The position numbers and the translations under genes were made by a program. Below are positions 1 to 6,270 of a DNA stretch of 6,323 bases, in pieces. Under the pieces are notes generated by a model. The model saw only the letters and a program-made list of their open reading frames with translations. It made no database searches and was not told the DNA's origin. Where the stretch lies: positions 1 through 6,323 of the forward strand of contig CAKORH010000058.1 of assembly GCA_934101235.1 (NCBI GenBank), given 5' to 3'. The stretch is from an uncultured Bacilli bacterium. GTDB taxonomy: Bacteria; Bacillota_I; Bacilli_A; RF39; UBA660. How positions within the stretch are numbered: the first letter of the stretch is position 1; each line of letters begins with the position of its first letter.

Positions 1-1
1 A

Positions 2-2083
2 TATAATTGTAACAAAGAAAAATTAATAAAACTAACTAATCTAAGTGAAGATTTTATAGATAAAATTATTAATAAACTAATTAATGAACAAAAAATATTT
101 ATTAATACTAAAAATAAATATGAAATAATGAAACCAGAATATATTATAGGTACAATAGATAAATGTTCTAAAGGAATAAAGTTTATTAAAAATAATAATG
201 ATAAAATCATTATACCACCTGAAGAACTACATACTGCTTTAAAAAATGATTTAGTAGTAATTGCACCAACATACGAAAATTATGGTTCTGTACGCGGAAT
301 TATTAAAAGAAAAAATAATAAACTTGTATGTGAAGTAAAAGAACATAATAACAAACTTATACTAGTACCATTTAATGGTAATTGTGAAATAAACATTATT
401 GTAAGTGATAAAAAATTATTAAAAGATTTTATTATAGGTGACAGATGTTATATAGAATTAAGTAACATTTCAGATGAAGACAATACTATTATTGCTAATA
501 ACATAACTAAAATCGGACATTTTAATGATAAAATGAATGATGAAATAGCAATAGCAATTAGTAGAGATTTCGATATAGATTTTAGTGACAAAACAAAAGA
601 AGAAATAAAAAATATTAATAAAGAAGTAACTGTCGAAGATAAAGTTAATAGACTTGATTTAACAAAAGATACTATATTTACAATAGATTCTATTCATACA
701 AAAGATATGGACGACGCAGTATCAATAAAAAAATTATACAACGGAAATTATATATTAGGAGTTCACATAGCAGATGTAGCACACTATTTAAAACCTACTA
801 TGTCTACATTTAAAGAAGCCCTAAAAAGAGGAACTAGCTTATATTTAGGTGAAACTGTAATACCTATGATTCCTAGTGAATTATCAAATGGTATATGTTC
901 TTTAAATGAAGGTGTAGAAAGACTTACAAAAAGTTGTATTATAGAAATAAATTCAAAAGGAAAAATTGTTAATTCAAAAATAGTTGATTCAGTGATTATT
1001 TCAAAAAAGAAAATGTCTTATGAAGAAATAAATAAAATATTTGAAAATAATGAATTTAATGAAGAATATATAAAATTTAAAGATGAACTAAATTTAATGA
1101 GAGAATTATCAAATATAATTACACGCAATAAAAATAAACAAGGAAATTTAGATTTTGAATCTAACGACATACATGTTAACAAAGATATATTTAATAATGA
1201 TAAAATTACTGGATTTAGTACAAGAGAACCAAAAGAAGCAGAAAAAATAATTGAAAATTTTATGATATTAGCAAATGAAGTTGTTGCAACATACTTTTAT
1301 TGGAGAAATATACCATTTATATATAGAGTACATAATAGTCCAGATGAATTAAAAATAGAAAATACTGTTGATTTAATAAAAAAATTAAATTATAAATTAG
1401 TAAGAATACAAAATGCATATGGACAAAAAGCACTACAAAAAATTCTAAATGACTTTAAAGGTACAGAAGAATACTCTATTATCTCTAACCTATTATTACG
1501 TAGTATGTCAAAAGCAAAATACTCAACAGATAATATAGGCCATTATGCATTAGCATTAGATAATTACTGTCATTTTACTTCTCCAATTAGAAGATTCCCA
1601 GATCTTGTAGTACATACATTAATAAACATGTTTATTAATGATTATATGAAATATAATCATTCTACTAAAAAATTCTCTGAAATATTAAATGAAATTGCAA
1701 ATCATTCAAGCTACAAAGAAAGACAAGCAGATGAAGCAGAAAATGATTATATTAAATTAAAAATGGCTGAATATATTAGTGAACACCAAGATGAAGAATT
1801 TTATGGATATATTTTAGATATTGATAAAGATAAAATTTATGTAAAACTAGACAATAACATTAAAGGTATTATTGATTATGATAGTGATTTTTTAAAATCA
1901 TTTACAATAGATTCTTACAACAAAGAGTTATGTTGTATTTATAGTAAACAAAAAATAAAATTAGGAACAAAATTAATTTTAAAAGTATCTAAAGTAGACA
2001 TACCTCAAAAAGAAATATACTTTAATGTAAAAGAAATAATAAAAAGTAACGATAATATAAAAAAATTAGAATATAAAAAATAA
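2..2083 (+). CDS. rnr: Ribonuclease R, 5'-truncated by the window edge
   Basis: This gene encodes the processive 3'-5' exoribonuclease of the RNase II/R (RNB) family, which degrades structured RNA and takes part in RNA quality control in the cytoplasm. Counting from the internal Met at 128, cold-shock-like RNA-binding segments span about residues 5-130 (with IIIPPEELHTALKNDLVVI, typical of RNase R), the RNB core about 170-510, and an S1 domain about 555-635. The four metal-binding Asp are visible in TIDSIHTKDMDDA (D187, D193, D195, D196), with the spacing of E. coli RNase II D201/207/209/210. Further family signatures are LGVHIADVAHYL, IPMIPSELSNGICSLN and HFTSPIRRFPDLVVH. The ATG at 128 is not the real start: the frame is open to base 2 and the 42 extra codons read like the end of the RNase R N-terminal helix-turn-helix. 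The lysine-rich tail of longer homologues is nearly absent. The stop is TAA at 2081-2083. Confidence 0.95.
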   Translation, partial: YNCNKEKLIKLTNLSEDFIDKIINKLINEQKIFINTKNKYEIMKPEYIIGTIDKCSKGIKFIKNNNDKIIIPPEELHTALKNDLVVIAPTYENYGSVRGIIKRKNNKLVCEVKEHNNKLILVPFNGNCEINIIVSDKKLLKDFIIGDRCYIELSNISDEDNTIIANNITKIGHFNDKMNDEIAIAISRDFDIDFSDKTKEEIKNINKEVTVEDKVNRLDLTKDTIFTIDSIHTKDMDDAVSIKKLYNGNYILGVHIADVAHYLKPTMSTFKEALKRGTSLYLGETVIPMIPSELSNGICSLNEGVERLTKSCIIEINSKGKIVNSKIVDSVIISKKKMSYEEINKIFENNEFNEEYIKFKDELNLMRELSNIITRNKNKQGNLDFESNDIHVNKDIFNNDKITGFSTREPKEAEKIIENFMILANEVVATYFYWRNIPFIYRVHNSPDELKIENTVDLIKKLNYKLVRIQNAYGQKALQKILNDFKGTEEYSIISNLLLRSMSKAKYSTDNIGHYALALDNYCHFTSPIRRFPDLVVHTLINMFINDYMKYNHSTKKFSEILNEIANHSSYKERQADEAENDYIKLKMAEYISEHQDEEFYGYILDIDKDKIYVKLDNNIKGIIDYDSDFLKSFTIDSYNKELCCIYSKQKIKLGTKLILKVSKVDIPQKEIYFNVKEIIKSNDNIKKLEYKK

Positions 2084-2098
2084 TAAAATTAGCAAAAC

Positions 2099-2148
2099 TT
2101 GATGAGAATACATAATTTTTTATTTATCTTTTCTAAATTTTATATTAT
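2099..2148 (+). promoter_or_regulatory. Candidate promoter region for the pyrH leader
   Basis: Two weak candidates lie between rnr and the leader ORF. One is TTGATG (2099-2104) with TATTTA (2121-2126) at a 16-nt spacing. The other is a -10 like TATTAT (2143-2148) with a poor -35 around 2120-2125. The second -10 sits inside a small AT-only inverted repeat (ATATTA-TACT-TAATAT, 2142-2157). In DNA this AT-rich such matches are common by chance, so this is only a proposal. The alternative is that pyrH is reached by read-through from rnr. Confidence 0.3.
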
Positions 2149-2171
2149 ACTTAATATGTAAGAGGGATATT

Positions 2172-2225
2172 ATGACAAAATATATTTTAATTACAACTAA
2201 TACTTATAAAAATAAAAACTACTAA
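2172..2225 (+). CDS. Possible 17-aa leader peptide upstream of pyrH
   Basis: A short ORF, MTKYILITTNTYKNKNY, begins at ATG 2172 with a reasonable ribosome binding site (GAGG at 2162-2165, 6-nt spacing). It ends at TAA 2223-2225. Its last four codons and its stop form the 5' arm of the terminator-like hairpin at 2214-2255, just before pyrH. A ribosome finishing this peptide would cover that arm and prevent the hairpin from folding. That geometry is why it is listed despite its size. The peptide has no run of one amino acid, so classical amino-acid-starvation attenuation is not indicated. A chance ORF in AT-rich DNA is a serious alternative. Confidence 0.35.
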   Translation: MTKYILITTNTYKNKNY

Positions 2226-2255
2226 GGGAATATTTTTTCCATTAGTAGTTTTTTT
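2214..2255 (+). terminator. Intrinsic terminator / possible attenuator before pyrH
   Basis: A 12-bp stem (AAAAACTACTAA, 2214-2225, with TTAGTAGTTTTT, 2242-2253) is followed by a G/A mismatch and a further 4-bp GGAA/TTCC stem around a TATTTT loop. The 3' arm runs into seven T residues (2249-2255), as in a Rho-independent terminator. Only AAGGAGG (2259-2265) and four bases separate it from the pyrH start. No promoter can be seen between hairpin and gene, so pyrH transcription must pass through it. This makes a regulated attenuator more likely than a plain end-of-rnr terminator. Confidence 0.7.
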
Positions 2256-2269
2256 ATGAAGGAGGATTT

Positions 2270-2968
2270 ATGAAATATAATAAAGTATTATTAAAATTAA
2301 GCGGCGAAGCTTTAGCAGGTTCAAACAAAACAGGAATAAATTTTGATAGAGTTTTAGAATTTGCTAGTGAAATTAGTGAAGTTGCAAAAATGGGAACAAG
2401 CATCGGAATAGTCGTTGGTGGTGGAAACTTTTGGAGAGGAAGAGCAAATAAACATATGGATAGATGTACAGCAGATCATATTGGAATGCTTGCAACAACA
2501 ATGAATGCCCTTGCACTACAAGATGCTTTAAGACAAATTGGTTGTGAATCACGTGTACAAACTGGAATAGAAATGAGACAAATAGCAGAATTTTATATAA
2601 AAAATCGTGCTACAAGACATATGGAAAAAGGAAGAGTTGTAATTTTCGGATGTGGAACAGGTAGTCCATTCTTCTCTACCGACACAGCAGCCTCATTAAG
2701 AGCAGCAGAAATAAATGCAGAAGCAGTATTAAAAGCAACAAACGTTGACGGAATATATGATAAAGATCCAAATAAATATGAAGATGCCAAAAAAATAAAA
2801 AAAATAAAATACATAGATGTATTAAACAAAAAACTAAATGTAATGGACGCTACAGCAACTACATTATGTATGGATAATAATATACCTATTATAGTATTTG
2901 ATATAAATAAAAAAGGAAACCTAAAAAAAGTTATAGAAGGAAAAAATATTGGTACTATTGTTTCATAG
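2270..2968 (+). CDS. pyrH: Uridylate (UMP) kinase PyrH
   Basis: This is the cytoplasmic bacterial UMP kinase of the amino-acid-kinase fold, which phosphorylates UMP to UDP with ATP and so feeds UTP/CTP synthesis; the enzyme is normally hexameric. The 232 residues are close to the usual ~240. Visible motifs are KLSGEAL (9-15, phosphate/ATP site), VGGGNFWRG (49-57, glycine-rich loop), DHIGMLAT (69-76), GTGSPFFSTDTAASLRAAEI (129-148, UMP binding), ATNVDGIYDKDP (156-167) and MDATATTLCMDN (192-203). The ATG is supported by AAGGAGG at 2259-2265, 4 nt before the start. It lies directly behind a terminator-like hairpin, suggesting control by attenuation, and ends at TAG just before a bidirectional terminator. 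The common partners tsf and frr are not next to it: it stands alone between rnr and a convergent surface-protein operon. Confidence 0.97.
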   Translation: MKYNKVLLKLSGEALAGSNKTGINFDRVLEFASEISEVAKMGTSIGIVVGGGNFWRGRANKHMDRCTADHIGMLATTMNALALQDALRQIGCESRVQTGIEMRQIAEFYIKNRATRHMEKGRVVIFGCGTGSPFFSTDTAASLRAAEINAEAVLKATNVDGIYDKDPNKYEDAKKIKKIKYIDVLNKKLNVMDATATTLCMDNNIPIIVFDINKKGNLKKVIEGKNIGTIVS

Positions 2969-2992
2969 AAAAAAGCCAGCACTGGCTTTTTT
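2969..2992. terminator. Bidirectional intrinsic terminator between pyrH and the convergent operon
   Basis: A perfect inverted repeat: six A, GCCA, loop GCAC, TGGC, six T. On either strand it forms a hairpin followed by a T tract. It starts at the base after the pyrH stop and ends 2 bp before the stop of the opposing membrane-protein gene, so it can end both transcripts. Confidence 0.92.
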
Positions 2993-2994
2993 AA

Positions 2995-3591
2995 TTATTT
3001 ATAATAATCTTCACGTACTTTAGGCATCTCTATTCTTATTTCTAAAAATGATGATACAATATATATAATTAAATTCATTATTATCCATAACATAAATATA
3101 ATACCTGTTAATTGAAATAAACTCAATAATAAATCATTTTCATATATACTAGTAACTGTATTTAAATCTACAATAATACCATTCATCGCAACAATATTAA
3201 CTATAAATAAACATTCTATAACTAAGCCTATCCATAAATTAATATTCTTTAAAACTTTATTACATTTTTTAAATGAAACAACTTGTATAAAAATACTAAG
3301 TAATATCATACTAAAATACTCTATTATAGACGGAAAATAAGCAAGTCTAAATAAATTAGATATATATACATCAATAATATTTATAAATGGTTTATAATAA
3401 CTTAAAAGTATAAAAACAACCATTAATAATATTACTATAAAATATAATACTTTAATATCCTTCTTATTTTTACCATACATCATATCCATTATAATAACAA
3501 GAATTAATAATAATACTAAACCTATTAATGAATTATCTGATAAAAATTTATACACTAAGCCTATTTTATTAATTAAAGTTGTATCAGCCAT
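2995..3591 (-). CDS. Five-helix membrane protein of unknown function, sortase-operon partner
   Basis: I do not recognise the family. The 198-residue product is very hydrophobic, with about five predicted membrane helices: roughly residues 20-37, 46-65, 89-106, 118-140 and 153-181. Short polar loops and a basic segment (GKNKKDIK, about 40-47) follow the first helix. The C-terminal tail is short and charged. There is no signal peptide, catalytic motif or conserved His/Asp/Cys pattern that would suggest an enzyme. The start ATG (3591-3589) has a clear Shine-Dalgarno, AAAGGAA at 3607-3601, about 9 nt before it. It begins 16 bp after the sortase stop and is last in the operon before the shared terminator. 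A role in the export, assembly or protection of the sortase-processed surface protein is suggested only by position. Confidence 0.85.
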   Translation of the reverse strand: MADTTLINKIGLVYKFLSDNSLIGLVLLLILVIIMDMMYGKNKKDIKVLYFIVILLMVVFILLSYYKPFINIIDVYISNLFRLAYFPSIIEYFSMILLSIFIQVVSFKKCNKVLKNINLWIGLVIECLFIVNIVAMNGIIVDLNTVTSIYENDLLLSLFQLTGIIFMLWIIMNLIIYIVSSFLEIRIEMPKVREDYYK

Positions 3592-3607
3592 TTTATCACT
3601 TTCCTTT

Positions 3608-4252
3608 TTATTCTTTACTTACAAGTTCCAAAATATATATAGTTTGACTAGTTTTATTATCTTTAGTACAAGTTATTAAAGTTAACGTAGATTTATCTCT
3701 TAAAGTCTTAATTTCTGCTTTTCCCGTTTTTTCAATATTATATATATTAATTATCTTATAAGTATAAGTTACATTATTATAATCTATATATGCTATATCC
3801 CCTATATTAAGTAAATATAATTTATTAAAATATGATACAGATGAATTACCAGAATGTCCAGCAATTATAACATTACCATTTTCTTTATCTGGATAGTCAC
3901 TACTATTTAATATTTGTATATTTCTATTAACATTATTATATTTACTATTTTTTTCAGTAAACCCCTTTTTAAAATTTATATTAGGTATTCTTAAATATCC
4001 AATATATACCATATCACTTAAACTATTATCAAATTTATACTCAGTATCTTCAACACTATTCTCCTGATTATCCTCTATATTATCATCTACTTCATTTACT
4101 TCATCACTTATTTCAACTACTTTATCATAATAAAGTTCATTCATATAATCATAAACTTCTATTTTCTTTGACTTAAAATATTCTGAAGCAAATATAAATA
4201 AACCTATAAATAATATTATAAAACTAAATATTATTTTTTGATTTCTTGACAT
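3608..4252 (-). CDS. Membrane-anchored sortase, atypical active site
   Basis: A sortase-family cysteine transpeptidase, which cleaves a C-terminal sorting signal of secreted proteins and joins them to cell-surface nucleophiles outside the membrane. The 214 residues comprise an N-terminal membrane anchor (about 7-23), an acidic linker (about 48-76, rich in Glu/Asp) and the catalytic beta-barrel (about 80-212). The catalytic His is H133 in IIAGHSGNSSVSYFNKL and the Cys is C195 in STLTLITCTKDNK. The Arg that usually follows the Cys by about 7-10 residues is not there; the matching segment reads TSQTIYILEL, with Gln203 at that place. The general layout resembles class D/B-like sortases, but I would not assign a class. 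The start ATG (4252-4250) lies 29 bp inside the upstream surface-protein gene, has no obvious Shine-Dalgarno, and an in-frame TAG lies just upstream at 4264-4262. Translation is therefore probably coupled to the upstream gene. Confidence 0.92.
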   Translation of the reverse strand: MSRNQKIIFSFIILFIGLFIFASEYFKSKKIEVYDYMNELYYDKVVEISDEVNEVDDNIEDNQENSVEDTEYKFDNSLSDMVYIGYLRIPNINFKKGFTEKNSKYNNVNRNIQILNSSDYPDKENGNVIIAGHSGNSSVSYFNKLYLLNIGDIAYIDYNNVTYTYKIINIYNIEKTGKAEIKTLRDKSTLTLITCTKDNKTSQTIYILELVSKE

Positions 4253-4337
4253 TTCTATAAACTAAATATGTACCAGATCCTAATATAATAGCACCTAATA
4301 TATATTTTAATGTTGAAGACAAATCTGTTATTGGACA
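4224..4337 (-). other. Putative variant cell-wall sorting signal (CPITD + helix + basic tail)
   Basis: The protein's C-terminus has the three-part sorting-signal layout: a pentapeptide CPITD (4337-4323) matching the P and T of LPxTG; a short linker and hydrophobic helix (YILGAIILGSGTYLVY, about 4304-4257); then a positive tail RNVKKSKNNI. The overlap with a sortase gene supports the reading. Without cleavage the same segment would act as a plain C-terminal membrane anchor. Confidence 0.55.
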
Positions 4338-4523
4338 ATCTATTACATTACTCAACCAATCAATATTAACATCCACATTAACATCATTTGTTATTTCTAT
4401 ATCATTAATATCAAGTATATTACCATCTTCATCATAATATACATTACATACTTTATTACATTTATTATTATTACAAACACATGAATTATCATAATTAATA
4501 TCTTCATTGTTATCTATAATTTC

Positions 4524-4811
4524 ATCATCACTATAATCATTATTTTTATTTAAAGTAATTGAACTAACTTTTCTATAAGAATTATTATATTTAACATATA
4601 AATTATTATCTTCTATTTTAAAATATAACTTATCTAATGCTCCTCTACTATCAATAATATAATAAGTACCATTACTTAAACTTACATTATAATAAGTATT
4701 ATTACTCTTATATGATTTAATTAAAGTACCATTAGTATTATATATTTTTATATAATTATTACTATCATTTAAATCATTCTTTATTAAATAATTATTATAT
4801 ATATCTTCATC
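4524..4811 (-). repeat. Tandem protein repeat, copy 2 (96 residues)
   Basis: The second unit follows copy 1 with no spacer, from DEDIYNNYLIKNDLND to NNDYSDD. Most substitutions are conservative or exchange Asn/Asp/Ser/Thr. The equal length and lack of gaps indicate duplication of a whole domain-sized module, followed by point divergence. Confidence 0.92.
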
Positions 4812-5099
4812 TATATCATCATAATTATTATTACTATTTAAATCTATAGAATTAACTCTTATATATGAATCATTATATTTAACATATAAATAATTATCTT
4901 CCACTTTAAAATATAATTTATTTAAAGTACCCTTACTATCAATAATATAATAATTACCATCACTTAAACTTACATTATAATTAGTATTATTACTCTTATA
5001 TGATTTAATTAAAGTACCATTAGTATTATATATTTTTATATAATTATCACTATCATTTAAATCATTTTTTATTAAATAATCACTATAAATATCTTGATC
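4812..5099 (-). repeat. Tandem protein repeat, copy 1 (96 residues)
   Basis: This is the first of two adjacent 288-bp units, coding from DQDIYSDYLIKNDLND to NNNYDDI. It contains IKIYNTNGTLIKSYKSN, a GNYYIID turn and LYFKVEDNYLYVKYND, a pattern of alternating short strands consistent with a small beta-sandwich of SpaA/Cna-B style. It is about 78% identical in protein to the next copy (75 of 96 positions by hand alignment), with no gaps. Confidence 0.92.
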
Positions 5100-5704
5100 A
5101 TCATTATTACTATTATTAGTTTTAATACTAAATTCTTGTATATCATTTGTATCATAAACAGTAATAACTGTTTTTTCTGGAATAGTATATCTAGAATTAC
5201 TACTTCTTCTAACAATAGTATATACACCAGGATTTAAAACATTATTTAATGATGTATAAGTATTACTAGAAGTAAATGATTGTACTAAATTATTATTTGA
5301 ACAAGTACTTCTATAACAATTACCACTATAAATATTAAAACTTATACCACTAATATAATTATTGTTATTATCTAATACTTTAATCCTTACTAATGTATTT
5401 TCTATATTATTTAATACAACAGGTAAACTAGCTTCAATTCTATTTGAAGAATTAGAATAACTTCTACCATATATTGCATCATTAACTCCATAATTAGAAT
5501 ATTTATATACAGCATAATCATAATCATTTCCTGTAATATAAACTTCAAAATCACTTCTTGTATAACTAGTTAAACTACTTGCAGGAATACTAATTCTAAA
5601 TGAACCATTTCCATTAGCTCTTACTGTATTATCAATTATAGATGCACTACTAGGAGCATTATATAGTCTAACACTTGGAGTAGAACTTAAATTATTTGTT
5701 TCTA

Positions 5705-5738
5705 CATTAATTGTATTAGAATAATAATAATTTCCATA
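5705..5738 (-). other. Frameshift interval in the surface-protein gene
   Basis: The upstream frame stays open until TAG 5704-5702; the downstream frame is closed by TAG 5741-5739. The change of frame must therefore lie between. The simplest lesion is one A lost from AGTAATGG to AGTATGG (5740-5734). A nearby run of four ATT triplets (5728-5717) cannot change frame by whole-unit slippage. No X-XXY-YYZ slippery heptamer is in register, so programmed -1 shifting is not evident. Confidence 0.85.
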
Positions 5739-6231
5739 CTATTTAAATTACTATTATTTTTTGCATTAGTTACTAACTTATTAATATAATAACATACAGT
5801 ATCACCATTTGTATGATCAGTTATATATTTCTTTATAGTAGAACTAATATTAGCATCATTACCATTTAAATAATCTTGATACCATAATATTGCAACTTGA
5901 GCAATATAATAATTTTTAGATGAATTACTTGTTACATCACTATTTCTTACTATATAAGTAAAACCATTATCAGCAATAACTGGATCAGTTAAATATGTTG
6001 TTGAATTAAATACAGTTCCAATATTTAAAACATATAAATTGTATCCACCACTTGTTGTATAATAAACAGGTAATCCATTTACATATTCGTATTTAGTACC
6101 ATTTGTATAAGCACTAATACTATTACTTGCAGCACTAACAGTAGTTGTAAAGCTTAATAACAAAATTAAACTCAATAAAATTTTAGAAAATCTCTTCATA
6201 TTTTTCAAACCTTTCCCTCTATTTGGCTTCT

Positions 6232-6259
6232 ATTATACACACTTTTTTTAAAAATGCAA
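6232..6259 (-). promoter_or_regulatory. Sigma-A-type promoter of the surface-protein/sortase operon
   Basis: On the minus strand, TTGCAT (6259-6254) and a perfect TATAAT (6237-6232) are spaced by 16 bp. The predicted transcription start near 6225 leaves a 5' leader of about 25 nt, holding AGAGGG (6220-6215) and AAAGG (6214-6210) before the start codon. The -35 lies within an inverted repeat (6251-6266). Confidence 0.75.
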
Positions 6260-6266
6260 GCATTTT
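6251..6266. promoter_or_regulatory. Palindrome overlapping the -35 box, operator-like
   Basis: AAAATGCAAGCATTTT has perfect 7-bp arms around AA; after one mismatch three more pairs extend it outward (TTT 6247-6249 with AAA 6268-6270). It covers the -35 hexamer, where a dimeric repressor would block the promoter. A weak terminator for a minus-strand gene beyond the window is an alternative, since a T run follows on that strand, but the 2-base centre and low GC argue against it. Confidence 0.4.
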
Positions 6267-6270
6267 AAAA

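Larger units (their letters stand above)
4224..6199 (-). pseudogene. Secreted, membrane-anchored repeat surface protein, interrupted by one frameshift
   Basis: Probable adhesin-like cell-surface protein, about 658 residues if the frame is restored. The N-terminal part (6199-5738) has a signal peptide (MKRFSK, Leu-rich core, TTTVSA-A, cleavage near residue 23). It continues into a region with ADNGFTYIVRN and YYIAQVAILWYQDYL, reminiscent of thioester/TQXA-type heads. The frame then breaks: as written it ends at TAG 5704-5702 after a meaningless tail. The next frame is open from 5738 to the TAG at 4226-4224 (503 codons from GGA 5735). That part holds a SpaA/Cna-B-like domain (about 5400-5110, with LVRIKVLD, ISGISFNIYSG, LNPGVYTIV), two 96-residue repeats, a Cys cluster and a C-terminal CPITD, hydrophobic helix and KKSK tail. 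Inserting one A in AGTATGG (5740-5734) gives LNSNGNYYYSNT and heals it. ATG 6199 is preferred to the in-frame TTG 6208 because AAAGG (6214-6210) lies 10 nt upstream. A sequencing or assembly error is possible. Confidence 0.8.

Noticed and set aside
2142..2157. ATATTA-TACT-TAATAT inverted repeat as an operator or hairpin
   Set aside because: Six A/T pairs with a 4-base loop are expected by chance at this base composition; it is noted only as part of the possible promoter region.
2084..2269. T-box, PyrR-binding or other known riboswitch before pyrH
   Set aside because: There is no T-box GGTGG core and no PyrR-type binding loop, and the leader is too short and A/T-rich for the well-known large riboswitch folds.
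2593..2982. 129-codon ORF on the minus strand opposite pyrH
   Set aside because: It is antisense to the conserved UMP-kinase sequence, overlaps the terminator at its start, and has no ribosome binding site. Its hydrophobic product is a by-product of A/T-rich codons on the other strand.
4224..4904. Separate 226-residue gene starting at GTG 4904
   Set aside because: The same frame is open upstream to 5738, the GTG falls in the middle of repeat copy 1 (YFKVEDN), and there is no Shine-Dalgarno; it is the 3' part of the frameshifted surface-protein gene.
4524..5099. CRISPR-like direct repeats
   Set aside because: The repeats are long, adjacent, coding and in frame, with protein-level conservation and no spacers.
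5705..5738. Programmed ribosomal frameshift
   Set aside because: No slippery heptamer is in register and no evident downstream stem or pseudoknot was found; a simple one-base loss explains it.
6206..6208. TTG start for the surface protein
   Set aside because: It is in frame and AGAGGG lies 6 nt upstream, so it is possible. The ATG at 6199 is a better codon, is placed 10 nt after AAAGG, and gives a standard signal peptide beginning MKRFSK.
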